This document shows positions 6,398 to 13,489 of a stretch of DNA of 17,434 nucleotides, one piece after another. Numbering within the stretch: the stretch's first letter is position 1; every line of letters begins with the position of its first letter. Made by a program: the position numbers and the translations under genes. The DNA comes from Candidatus Woesearchaeota archaeon (GTDB lineage Archaea > Nanobdellota > Nanobdellia > Woesearchaeales > GW2011-AR9): NCBI GenBank assembly GCA_018303045.1, contig JAGVYX010000039.1, positions 1-17,434 on the forward strand, written 5' to 3'. The notes beneath the pieces are model-generated. The model did no database searches and was not told the DNA's origin. It saw only the letters and a program-made list of their open reading frames with translations.

Positions 6398-6801
6398 TTA
6401 ATCAGGAATTGCTAGTCTTTGTTATCATTGCGGCTATTTTTGGTTATCTTCTCTATAAATGGGGCCAGTTTAGAAAAGAACAGGAATGGAAAGAGAAGCT
6501 GGAAAAATTACGTTCAGAGATTGCCGACAAGCAGCGGGCAGGCATTAAAGGCAAGATAACTGAGATGTTTGCCCCTTATTTGGAAGGATTTCCGTTCAAA
6601 GCTTCGGAATGCAAATTTATCGGCGATCCTATAGATTATGTGGTTTTTGAAGGGCTGGATAATAGAGATATTACTGGAATCCATTTTCTGGATGTGAAAG
6701 CTGATAGTTCAGAATTAAAAAAACATCAGAGGCAGATTAAGGAAATTATTGAGCAGAAAGGCAATATTGGGTTTAAGACGTTTAGGTTTAGGACGAAATA
6801 A
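6394..6801 (+). CDS. Membrane-anchored Holliday junction resolvase-related endonuclease
   Basis: A 135-residue protein of the predicted endonuclease group related to archaeal Holliday junction resolvases (Endonuc_Holl family). An N-terminal helix (about residues 6-21) anchors it, a coiled coil follows (KEQEWKEKLEKLRSEIADKQ), and the nuclease-like core contains GFPFKASECKFIGDPIDYVV, IHFLDVK and HQRQIKEII. The Asp of DPIDYVV and the D-x-K of LDVK resemble the metal-binding residues of PD-(D/E)XK nucleases. Cleavage activity is inferred, not shown. Last gene of the RPA operon, followed by a terminator hairpin. Confidence 0.75.
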   Translation: MINQELLVFVIIAAIFGYLLYKWGQFRKEQEWKEKLEKLRSEIADKQRAGIKGKITEMFAPYLEGFPFKASECKFIGDPIDYVVFEGLDNRDITGIHFLDVKADSSELKKHQRQIKEIIEQKGNIGFKTFRFRTK

Positions 6802-6840
6802 TTATCTTCAAATAATTCTTTAACTCTAATTTCAATAATG

Positions 6841-6871
6841 TTTTCTGCTAGTGCAGAAAATTCAGTTTTTT
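6841..6871 (+). terminator. Hairpin terminator of the RPA operon
   Basis: TTTTCTGC-TAGT-GCAGAAAA (6841-6860) is a perfect 8-bp stem with a four-base loop, followed six bases later by a run of six T. It lies 40 bp after the nuclease stop codon and looks like an intrinsic terminator. Confidence 0.65.
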
Positions 6872-6899
6872 AAATATAATGATGTTAGGCTCTTCACTC

Positions 6900-6985
6900 C
6901 TCGAACTCGACCCGAAAAGGCTTTAGACTTTTCTGACCGGAGAGTTCAGAGCTGAGGGAACGAGAAAACAAAGAATATTGTTTTC
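6900..6985. repeat. Two consecutive hairpins, possible structured RNA
   Basis: CTCGAACTC (6900-6908) pairs with GAGTTCAGAG (6942-6951) with one bulge, and inside it CCG/CGG and AAAAG/CTTTT continue the stem. A second hairpin, GAAAACAA (6964-6971) with TTGTTTTC (6978-6985), follows directly. The rest of 6802-7087 holds the terminator at 6841 and the promoter at 7058 and no gene. An untranslated RNA or decayed element ends are both possible. Confidence 0.4.
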
Positions 6986-7057
6986 GAAGAGTTAAAAAAT
7001 CGTGCGTGGGCGGATAGGAAGTTTTAGAAATAAGGTGAGGGCTGGCGAACATATGTC

Positions 7058-7068
7058 TTTATAAAATT
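7058..7068 (+). promoter_or_regulatory. TATA box for the gene at 7088
   Basis: TTTATAAAATT is centred about 26 nt before the ATG at 7088; no Shine-Dalgarno follows, so a leaderless message is likely. Confidence 0.55.
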
Positions 7069-7087
7069 TAACTTATTCTCTTAGTCT

Positions 7088-7641
7088 ATGGATTTTAATG
7101 ATTTGTTCAAACCATATTCCCCTGAAATTAGAGGAGATTTAGAAGTATATTTGAGCGAGCATGATGGAAGTAGCGCCGACAGCCTTTTTTATGGACCAAA
7201 ATATTTTTTTGTTATAAAGGATAAAGGGTGGATGGTTCCGGGCCAGACTTGGATAAGGGTTAATCGAAGTCCGGTTCCAGATATTGCTTATGTAGTTAAT
7301 TCTGATTTTATGTTAGAAAGTCATGGTCAAGGGGAACACGATATGAGTTGTGTCGGTGCTATGGGGGGAGTTTATAATCCTTCTAAAGCATTAAGAAAAA
7401 AAACTTGGTCTATTTTGGGTTTGAACCTTAATCCGCCAGCCCGAACGTAAATTGGGGGCACGATTTTTTAAGTATACATTACTTTTCTGCATCTGAAGGA
7501 ATTATTGCAAAAGTTAAATTTTACGACCGAAGAGGCAATGGTTTGGATGAGGAGTTTATTTTGTTAGGAGATCGCTTAAATGACTGTAGAGCACCAAAAG
7601 ATGTTGTTGATAAAATTCTTACAGAGAAAAAGAACGAGTGA
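7088..7641 (+). pseudogene. Frame-disrupted gene of unknown function
   Basis: From the ATG at 7088 the frame encodes 120 residues and stops at 7448-7450. Coding sequence clearly continues in the -1 frame to a TGA at 7639-7641: SASPNVNWGHDFLSIHYF, then IIAKVKFYDRRGNG and DVVDKILTEKKNE. The most likely lesion is loss or gain of a base in the eight-A run at 7396-7403. Reading -1 from there gives NLVYFGFEP, a TAA at 7429-7431, then the C-terminal part, so a second lesion is needed. The intact product would have been about 184 residues, soluble, rich in aromatic residues (GPKYFFVIKDKGWMVPGQTW). The family is not recognised. A sequencing error in the A run is an alternative for the first lesion. 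Confidence 0.6.
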
Positions 7642-7765
7642 AATTTAATTGAAGATTAATGAGAAAAGTCTATTCATTTGAGGATGACGAGCGAAGCTTG
7701 GTGAGTGTTATGCTCCCGGATGTTTATCCTTAGGTCGAGCGTTAGCGAGAAGTTTGTTTATCATC

Positions 7766-7821
7766 ATATACTAAAAATCCTTAACTTTCGAACATAACCA
7801 CGGATTTTTGTATATACAAAA
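7766..7821. repeat. Long inverted repeat overlapping a 16-bp palindrome
   Basis: ATATACTAAAAATCC (7766-7780) pairs with GGATTTTTGTATAT (7802-7815) with one bulged base around a 21-base loop. The right arm overlaps TTTTGTATATACAAAA (7806-7821), a perfect palindrome. The surrounding 7642-7856 contains no gene that I can support; a 24-codon ORF at 7661 is the longest candidate and is not convincing. Confidence 0.5.
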
Positions 7822-7856
7822 TACCATTATTTGTTCGGAATCTAGGGCATTTTAGT

Positions 7857-7922
7857 ATAGAGAACTTTGAAAAATAAGGATTTTGCTAATTTTTTGGATC
7901 TGTTACTGACAAAATCCCGGCT
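7857..7922 (+). repeat. 65-bp dispersed repeat, copy 2, with hairpin
   Basis: This matches 2541-2605 with six differences. It keeps the codons for IENFEK and a stop, but no related ORF precedes it. The hairpin is retained as GGATTTTG (7878-7885) with CAAAATCC (7910-7917). The A-T pair of copy 1 is G-C here, a compensatory change. Confidence 0.75.
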
Positions 7923-8006
7923 TGATTTCTCTTGTGGTGTTGCATAATTCAACTTTTATTCAAAAATCGCTAAAATATTTTAATCAAACTCCTACTTTCT
8001 GTAATG

Positions 8007-8032
8007 GTGGCTGCTATATTTTCTACAGAGCC
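8007..8032. mobile_element. Solo right end of the element seen at 1194-1493
   Basis: This 26-base end matches 1468-1493 at 24 of 26 positions, including the exact terminal ATTTTCTACAGAGCC. The sequence to its left does not match the interior of the first element. No intact left end is found nearby; TAGGCTCT followed by TCACTCC at 6886-6900 resembles the first left end with ten bases deleted. Confidence 0.6.
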
Positions 8033-8174
8033 GCTTGTTTTTGCCAGATTTTGAGAGAATTTCCTCTAATTCCCATAAGTAGTCAAATGTGGTTAAATTG
8101 CTTTTGGTTATTTCTTTATTACCGCATTTAGATAACTTGGTTCTATTTGAAAATAATAAAAAGCCACTACCCAC
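8033..8174 (-). pseudogene. Gene fragment cut by an element end
   Basis: On the minus strand an open frame from a GTG at 8174 reads KCGNKEITKSNLTTFDY then LWELEEILSKSGKNKR and runs straight into the inverted-repeat end at 8032, after which the residues are only translated repeat. It looks like the remains of a protein gene interrupted by the element. The family is not recognised, and with 47 residues the call is tentative. Confidence 0.35.
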
Positions 8175-8192
8175 TGGACAACCCCGGCTAGA

Positions 8193-8203
8193 CTATATAA
8201 ATA
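8193..8203 (+). promoter_or_regulatory. TATA box of the radA operon
   Basis: CTATATAAATA is a good archaeal TATA box. Transcription would begin near 8223-8226, giving an untranslated leader of about 85 nt, unlike the leaderless genes elsewhere in the window. Confidence 0.55.
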
Positions 8204-8223
8204 ACCTTGCTTCCTAGGAATAC

Positions 8224-8303
8224 AGCAATCAAAAATTGGTTGCTCCTCGCCACGGCGGAACATCGCAGGTGGGTTGAAATAAAATCCGATAAGGAAACGA
8301 GGT
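8224..8303 (+). promoter_or_regulatory. Structured 5' leader that can mask the ribosome binding site
   Basis: The leader starts with AGCAATCAA-AAA-TTGGTTGCT (8224-8244), nine pairs including one G-U, with a three-base loop. CCTCG (8245-8249) can then pair with CGAGG (8298-8302), which contains the Shine-Dalgarno GAGGT of the gene at 8311. Between these lies a third hairpin, CCAC/GTGG around GCG/CGC with loop GAACAT (8250-8272). The fold suggests control of translation, but it matches no riboswitch class that I know. Confidence 0.45.
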
Positions 8304-8310
8304 ATCTAAA

Positions 8311-8598
8311 ATGAATACACCAGTAGTGAAAACTATAGAAAAACCGGGCAATGCGCCGGAAAAAAAGTTTAGGGCAGGAGCTATTTCGGCAACGGTCTGG
8401 CTGAATAAAGGCCAAAGAGCAGATGGAGAAGAGGCCGAATATCGAACCATTTCTTTGGACAGGAGGTATGCTGATAAAAATGGGATTTGGCAGTCTACCA
8501 ACTCTTTCCGTGTCAGCGACTTGCCTAAAGCCCAAGTGGTAATGCAGAAAGCTTTTGAATATCTGGTTTTAAACGAACAAGATTTGTTTAAGATCTAA
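8311..8598 (+). CDS. Small conserved protein upstream of RadA
   Basis: A 95-residue soluble protein. After a disordered N-terminus (MNTPVVKTIEKPGNAPEKK) it has a strand-rich core (FRAGAISATVWLNKGQ, YRTISLDRRYADKNGIWQST, NSFRVSDLPKA) and a C-terminal helix (VVMQKAFEYLVLNE). The pattern of basic strands followed by a helix resembles small single-stranded nucleic-acid-binding folds, though I cannot name a family. It is 25 bp ahead of radA, and both genes use an ACGAGGT ribosome binding site, so they form one operon. A role in helping RadA load on or bind DNA is inference. Confidence 0.7.
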   Translation: MNTPVVKTIEKPGNAPEKKFRAGAISATVWLNKGQRADGEEAEYRTISLDRRYADKNGIWQSTNSFRVSDLPKAQVVMQKAFEYLVLNEQDLFKI

Positions 8599-8623
8599 AT
8601 TAATATAAACGAGGTAATGAAAA

Positions 8624-9628
8624 ATGGAACAAGAATTATTATTTGAAGAAGAGTTTGTGAAAGAACCAAAAACTAAATCGGAATTAAAAATGGAAAAATT
8701 GACTATAAAGGATTTGCCGGGTGTGGGAGCGGCTACGGCCGAGAAACTAGAGTCTGCCGGGTTTCGTGATTTAATGTCCGTTGCCGTGGCTACATTGGGT
8801 GAAATCGTGGAAACGACTGGCGTTTCTGAATCGGTAGCCAGAAAAATGATCAATGCCGCCCGCGATAGTATGAAAATGGGCTTTGAAACTGGCACGGAAA
8901 TCCTGAGGAAGCGCGAGTTAGTTACTAAAATAAACACTGGCAGCGCAGCTTTTAATGCTTTAATGGGCGGCGGGTTTGAAACCGGGGCCATTACTGAATG
9001 TTTTGGTGAATTTGGATCAGGCAAAACGCAGATGGGCCACCTTCTGGCAGTTAACACTTTAGCTTCTGATCCTGAAGCTACTGTGGTGTATATTGATACG
9101 GAAAACACTTTCAGGCCGGAAAGAATTAAGCAGTTTGCTGTTGGCGCCGATTTGGACTCAGATCAAACTTTGGCTAGAATCATGGTCGCTAAGGCTTACA
9201 ATTCTGACCACCAGATGCTGCTAGCCGAAAAAATAGACAGTTTAATCACCGAGCAGGGCAAAAAAGTTAAATTGATTGTTGTAGATTCATTAACGTCTCA
9301 TTTCCGGGCGGAGTTTATTGGCCGCGGGACGTTAGCTGAACGGCAGCAAAAGCTGAACCGGCACATGCATGTGTTATCCAGAATTGCCAGTTCGCATAAC
9401 ATTTGCGTGTATGTAACCAACCAAGTGATGGCTAAGCCGGACCAATTTTTTGGCGATCCAACAACTTCCATTGGCGGGCATATCGTGGCTCATGCCTCTA
9501 CTTTTAGAATTTATTTGAGGAAAGGCAAGAAAGGAACACGAGTAGCTAAACTGATTGATGCGCCAAATTTACCTGACGCGGAAGTTTGCTTTGAAGTTAC
9601 CGAAAATGGGCTGAGGGATGTAGCTTAA
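8624..9628 (+). CDS. radA: DNA repair and recombination protein RadA
   Basis: A 334-residue archaeal RecA/Rad51-family recombinase, which forms filaments on ssDNA and drives strand exchange with ATP. After an acidic 22-residue extension, the helix-hairpin-helix domain includes LPGVGAATAEKLESAGF (31-47). The polymerization motif is FETG (87-90), with Gly in place of the usual final Ala, as in some archaeal RadA proteins. Walker A is GEFGSGKT (128-135), Walker B is LIVVD ending at Asp221, and the conserved SHFRAEFIGRG and VYVTNQV segments follow. No intein is present and the length is normal. It works with RPA, encoded 2.7 kb upstream. Confidence 0.95.
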   Translation: MEQELLFEEEFVKEPKTKSELKMEKLTIKDLPGVGAATAEKLESAGFRDLMSVAVATLGEIVETTGVSESVARKMINAARDSMKMGFETGTEILRKRELVTKINTGSAAFNALMGGGFETGAITECFGEFGSGKTQMGHLLAVNTLASDPEATVVYIDTENTFRPERIKQFAVGADLDSDQTLARIMVAKAYNSDHQMLLAEKIDSLITEQGKKVKLIVVDSLTSHFRAEFIGRGTLAERQQKLNRHMHVLSRIASSHNICVYVTNQVMAKPDQFFGDPTTSIGGHIVAHASTFRIYLRKGKKGTRVAKLIDAPNLPDAEVCFEVTENGLRDVA

Positions 9629-9719
9629 ATTTTTATTTATTTTTTATATTTTTTTAATGCCATTTTTAACTTAAGCTAATCTGATCGTTGTCAGCTTTCA
9701 TGTTTCTTATTTTCTTGTG

Positions 9720-9748
9720 CCCAGCCCTTTTTGGCGGTTGGGGTTTTT
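9720..9748 (+). terminator. Hairpin terminator after radA
   Basis: CCCAGCC (9720-9726) pairs with GGTTGGG (9736-9742), with one G-U pair and a nine-base loop, and is followed by G and five T. The T-rich stretch just after the radA stop (9629-9660) may also cause termination. Confidence 0.55.
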
Positions 9749-9825
9749 ATTTCATTACGCATACCTTTTTATAGTAAAAGACTTATTTTTAGAATAAAAA
9801 TAACAATTAATGGAGGACATAAATT

Positions 9826-10134
9826 ATGAATAGCCAAGAAGCGCCAGTAAAAGTTGGTGAGATACATGAAGTGGAAATTAAATCAGTCGGCGAGAAAGGA
9901 GATGGCATCGCCCGAGTGAATGGGTTTGTTTTATTTGTTCCCAGTGTTAAAAAAGGAGATTATGTTAAGATTAAAGTAACTAAAGTTCTGCCTAAAGTGG
10001 GCTTTGCTGAAGTAGTGGAAAAATTAGAAAAGCCGGTGCGTGAATCAAAGTATGCTACAGTATCTAAAGAAGAAATGGAACAGCCTGAAGAAGAACAAGC
10101 TTACGAAGATACGGAAGATTTTGGCGAAAACTAA
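9826..10134 (+). CDS. TRAM-domain RNA-binding protein
   Basis: A 102-residue protein with a single TRAM domain at about residues 5-65: VKVGEIHEVEIKSVGEKGDGIARVNGFVLFVP then VKKGDYVKIKVTKVLPKVGFAEVV. This beta-barrel binds RNA. In archaea, stand-alone TRAM proteins are abundant and act as RNA chaperones comparable to bacterial cold-shock proteins. The last 35 residues are acidic and probably disordered, which is longer than the minimal TRAM protein. A strong Shine-Dalgarno (GGAGG at 9812-9816) suggests high expression. It is two bases upstream of thpR. Confidence 0.85.
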   Translation: MNSQEAPVKVGEIHEVEIKSVGEKGDGIARVNGFVLFVPSVKKGDYVKIKVTKVLPKVGFAEVVEKLEKPVRESKYATVSKEEMEQPEEEQAYEDTEDFGEN

Positions 10135-10136
10135 GA

Positions 10137-10703
10137 ATGAGATTATTTGTAGGAATTCCGCTTTCCGAGGAAATTAAATTTAAACTTAAGCCGGTTTATG
10201 AGCAATTGCGGCAAACCGGGGGGAATTTTTCTTTTGTTCTTTTGGAAAATCTGCATTTTACTTTGGCTTATTTAGGCGAAGTTGCCAATCTAAACGCAGT
10301 TGTCAATCCTCTGCAGGAAATTAATTTCAAGCCCTTTTTAGCCGATGCGCGGGGATTGGGTTCTTTTGGCCGACCGCCTAAAATTATCTGGGTTGGATCG
10401 CCAGGCCGGGAATTAACCGAATTGGCTCGACTAATCCGTGAAAAATTAAAATTCCAGATTAAGGATAACCAACCTTACCAGCCGCATTTAACTCTAGCTA
10501 GAATAAAATTATTAAAAGACAAGAATAAACTTAAAAAGATAATTTCTAAATATGCCGATTTTACCTTTGGAAGAATGAGGGTAAACCGTTTTATCCTGTA
10601 TGGCAGCAAATTAACTCCCAAAGGGCCGGTTTATACTGTTATTAGGGAGTTTAAAGCCAAAATCAGCCAAAATCAGCAACGTTTAAATAGCTTCATTTCT
10701 TAA
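10137..10703 (+). CDS. thpR: RNA 2',3'-cyclic phosphodiesterase (2'-5' RNA ligase family)
   Basis: A 188-residue member of the 2H phosphoesterase family. It carries both catalytic motifs: His40-Phe-Thr42 in LENLHFTLAYLG and His117-Leu-Thr119 in YQPHLTLARI. It begins MRLFVGIPLSEEI, the typical first strand and helix. Such enzymes open 2',3'-cyclic phosphate to 2'-phosphate at RNA ends and can act as 2'-5' ligases in vitro. The gene follows the TRAM gene by two bases, which suggests a joint role in RNA processing. Length is normal, and the C-terminal tail (KISQNQQRLNSFIS) is slightly extended. Confidence 0.9.
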   Translation: MRLFVGIPLSEEIKFKLKPVYEQLRQTGGNFSFVLLENLHFTLAYLGEVANLNAVVNPLQEINFKPFLADARGLGSFGRPPKIIWVGSPGRELTELARLIREKLKFQIKDNQPYQPHLTLARIKLLKDKNKLKKIISKYADFTFGRMRVNRFILYGSKLTPKGPVYTVIREFKAKISQNQQRLNSFIS

Positions 10704-10722
10704 TTTATAAAAAAAGGTAAAT

Positions 10723-11205
10723 ATGGGATTTAAGGATCGAGGAATTTATTTATTAACTGGCGTTTTGTTATTTGGAATAATTCTAACTTTCTTTTTACCA
10801 GCTTTTATTTATCCTTTGGTTAATGATCTTTCTGTAAGTTCTGTAATAAGCCTTATGGCTTTTTTAAGTCTAGCTGCATTATCTACTGCTTTTCCATTTA
10901 TCATCTCTGTATTTTTAGCAGGCATTTATTATCTAAATATAGGTTTCAAGAAGAAGCTCAGTAATAAAATAATCTTTGCCTCCGCTTTAATTTATATTAT
11001 TTCTGTTCCAGTTTTTATAACAGCAGTAATTTTTGGAATCGTTCCATGCCTAGCCGGACCACCAGATGGGTTATGCATGTTATATGGCGCATTTATACTA
11101 CCATTTGCTCTCTTATTTTGGAGCATTGCTTTCATAGTTTTAATTATTGGAATAATTTTACAATTTATAAGAAAAAGGAAAATGCTCGTCAGGGGCAGTT
11201 CATGA
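10723..11205 (+). CDS. Four-helix membrane protein, unknown function
   Basis: A 160-residue protein with hydrophobic segments at about residues 8-32, 37-66, 80-105 and 121-150 and a basic tail (RKRKMLVRGSS). The third loop contains two cysteines (GIVPCLAGPPDGLCML) that may form a disulfide. No family is recognised. It is preceded by AAAGGT and its stop overlaps the ppsA start as ATGA, so it appears to be translated from the same message. It is more AT-rich than ppsA. Confidence 0.6.
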   Translation: MGFKDRGIYLLTGVLLFGIILTFFLPAFIYPLVNDLSVSSVISLMAFLSLAALSTAFPFIISVFLAGIYYLNIGFKKKLSNKIIFASALIYIISVPVFITAVIFGIVPCLAGPPDGLCMLYGAFILPFALLFWSIAFIVLIIGIILQFIRKRKMLVRGSS

Positions 11206-13487
11206 AATACATTGTTTGGTTTAAAGAGTTAGATAAAAATTCTATTCCTATAGCGGGAGGAAAAGGGGCTAACCTCGGTGAGATGTATAATCTAGGGCTG
11301 CCGATTCCACCGGGATTCTGCATTACAGCTCAAACCTATAAGAAATTTATTGAGGAGGCCGGGATTAAGATTAAAATTAATAATCTGCTAAAAAATCTGG
11401 ATATCAACAATACGGCCAAATTGCAGCAGACCGCTGAAGAGGTCCAAAAATTAATTGTTTCCACTAAAATTTCTTCAGATATCGAAGAAGCCATAAAGCA
11501 TGCTTATGAAATTCTAGGCTCTGATGTTCGCAAAGCGTCTGAATTGATAGATTCCAAGGAAACATTTGTGGCTGTGAGAAGTTCGGCTACTGCCGAAGAC
11601 TTGCCGGAAGCCAGTTTTGCCGGGCAGCAGGCTACTTTTCTCAATGTTAAAGGCAAAACCGAGGTAGTTAAAGCCGTGCGGGACTGCTGGGCTTCCTTAT
11701 TTACTGCCAGGGCTATTTATTACCGCCAGAAAAATAAATTTCCCCATGACAAGGTTTTAATCAGCGCGATTATTCAAGTGATGGTTAATTCTGAACAATC
11801 CGGGGTAATGTTTACGGTCAACCCGGCTACCAACAACCCGGCTGAAATAGTGATTGAAGCCATTTACGGGTTGGGGGAGTATGTTGTTGGCGGCAAAGTT
11901 AATCCTAATTTGTATCTTGTTGACAAAAAAACCAGAACGATCAAAACTGCCGAAATAAAAAAACAAGAAGTTGGTTTGTTTCGGGACGAGAAAGGAAATA
12001 ATCTTGAGCGAAGTATTCCTGCGCATCAACAAAAGCAGCAGGTTATTCCCGACACCATTATTAAAGAGCTGGCGCGCTATGGCCAAAAAATTGAAACTCA
12101 TTATGGCCAGCCGCAGGATATCGAGTGGGCGGTCGAGAAAGGGCAGATTTATATTGTTCAGTCCAGAGCCGTTACAACTTTTAAAGAAAATAAGCCACGG
12201 GAAGAAGCGGTTTTAGAGAAAGGCCAGATTATTTTACATGGCGATACCGCCGCCTCGGGAATTTATTCTGGAAAGGTTAAAATAATTCTAAGCCCGGAGG
12301 AATTAAATAAAATTTCTGCAGGCGATATTTTGGTGGCGCCAATGACTACCCCTGACTGGGTTCCAGCCATGCAGAAAGCCGGAGCAATAATCACAGATGA
12401 AGGCGGCTTAACTTGCCATGCTGCTATTGTAAGCAGGGAAATGGGCACGCCTTGCATTGTGGGAACCGAGCAGGGAACCAAAATATTAAAAGACGGCCAG
12501 TTAATTACCGTAGATGCTTCTAAGGGAGTTGTTTATCAGGGTAAAGTTGAGATTGTGCAGAAAAAAAAAGCGGCTAGTGCGGTCAATGTGGCCAATCTTA
12601 AAACCAGAACTAAAATAAAAGTTATTCTTGATCTTCCGGAAATTGCTGGCAAGGCTGCAGCCAGCGGCGCCGATGGCGTGGGATTAGTACGATCTGAAAT
12701 CATGATTGCTTCCGGCGGCATTCATCCGGCAGAATATATCCGGCAGGGAAAGCCAGAAGCCTATGTCAAATTATTGAAGAGCGGAATAGGCAGGATAGCC
12801 AAAGCCTTTAAAGATAAACCCGTCTGGGTGCGCTGCTCAGACATGCGGTCGGATGAATATCGAAATTTGCAGGGCGGCTCTAAAGAGCCAAAGGAAACCG
12901 ATCCGATGATCGGCTGGCATGGGATAAGAAGATTGTTGGATGAGCCGGAAATTCTTCGCGCTGAATTTACAGCTATCAGAGAGCTGCATTATGAGGGATT
13001 GAAAAATATTGGCGTGATGCTGCCTTTTGTGATCAGAGTTGAAGAAGTGCAAAAAGCCAAGGCGATCATGAGAGAAGTTGGTTTAGAGCCGGTTAAAGCC
13101 ATTGACTTTGGAGTGATGATTGAAACACCGGCAGCTTGCTGGATTATTGAAGAATTATGCAAAGAGGGCATTAGTTTTGTTTCCTTTGGCACCAATGATT
13201 TAACCCAGCTGACCTTGGGAATTGATCGAAACAACCAGAAAATCGCGCCTCTTTTCGATGAATTGCATCCGGCAGTTCTCGGCGAAATGGCCAAAGTGAT
13301 TAAAGTTTGCAGGAAATTTAACGTGCCCACTTCCATTTGCGGACAGGCAGGAAGCAAGTTGGAAATGGCCAGATTTCTAGTGCACCAGGGGATTGACAGC
13401 ATTAGCGCTAATATTGATGCTTTGGATGCTATCAGGCAGGTGGTGGCTGATACAGAGAAGAAAGTGTATCACGGAAAAAGGTTTTAG
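11202..13487 (+). CDS. ppsA: Phosphoenolpyruvate synthase
   Basis: A 761-residue enzyme that converts pyruvate and ATP to PEP, AMP and phosphate, the entry step of gluconeogenesis. Order of domains: ATP-grasp nucleotide-binding domain (GGKGANLGEM at the start; AVRSSATAEDLPEASFAGQQ), a swivelling phosphohistidine domain (GGLTCHAAIVSREMGTP with catalytic His406), and a PEP/pyruvate-binding TIM barrel ending in FGTNDLTQLTLGIDR and SICGQAGS with Cys713. All key residues are present. The start MKYIVWFKELD at 11202 is chosen because the family begins this way and it overlaps the upstream stop as ATGA; a longer frame from 11046 adds unrelated residues. It converges on the next gene with two bases between stops. 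Confidence 0.95.
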   Translation: MKYIVWFKELDKNSIPIAGGKGANLGEMYNLGLPIPPGFCITAQTYKKFIEEAGIKIKINNLLKNLDINNTAKLQQTAEEVQKLIVSTKISSDIEEAIKHAYEILGSDVRKASELIDSKETFVAVRSSATAEDLPEASFAGQQATFLNVKGKTEVVKAVRDCWASLFTARAIYYRQKNKFPHDKVLISAIIQVMVNSEQSGVMFTVNPATNNPAEIVIEAIYGLGEYVVGGKVNPNLYLVDKKTRTIKTAEIKKQEVGLFRDEKGNNLERSIPAHQQKQQVIPDTIIKELARYGQKIETHYGQPQDIEWAVEKGQIYIVQSRAVTTFKENKPREEAVLEKGQIILHGDTAASGIYSGKVKIILSPEELNKISAGDILVAPMTTPDWVPAMQKAGAIITDEGGLTCHAAIVSREMGTPCIVGTEQGTKILKDGQLITVDASKGVVYQGKVEIVQKKKAASAVNVANLKTRTKIKVILDLPEIAGKAAASGADGVGLVRSEIMIASGGIHPAEYIRQGKPEAYVKLLKSGIGRIAKAFKDKPVWVRCSDMRSDEYRNLQGGSKEPKETDPMIGWHGIRRLLDEPEILRAEFTAIRELHYEGLKNIGVMLPFVIRVEEVQKAKAIMREVGLEPVKAIDFGVMIETPAACWIIEELCKEGISFVSFGTNDLTQLTLGIDRNNQKIAPLFDELHPAVLGEMAKVIKVCRKFNVPTSICGQAGSKLEMARFLVHQGIDSISANIDALDAIRQVVADTEKKVYHGKRF

Positions 13488-13489
13488 GA

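Noticed and set aside
6878..6940. C/D box guide RNA (ATGATGT followed by CTGA)
   Set aside because: The C box lacks its last A, and no internal D'/C' boxes are present.
7396..7431. Programmed -1 frameshift at the A8 run
   Set aside because: The shifted frame meets a TAA after nine codons, so slippage alone does not reach the downstream coding part.
7661..7735. A 24-codon ORF, MRKVYSFEDDERSLVS and so on
   Set aside because: It is short, has no ribosome binding site or TATA box at a suitable distance, and lies in a region of decay.
8188..8535. Minus-strand open frames over the gene at 8311
   Set aside because: They are antisense to a gene with a ribosome binding site and operon partner, and their residue composition is not protein-like.
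11046..11201. Longer N-terminus for PEP synthase starting at 11046
   Set aside because: The extra 52 residues overlap the membrane protein in another frame and do not resemble the family; the ATG at 11202 gives the normal N-terminus.
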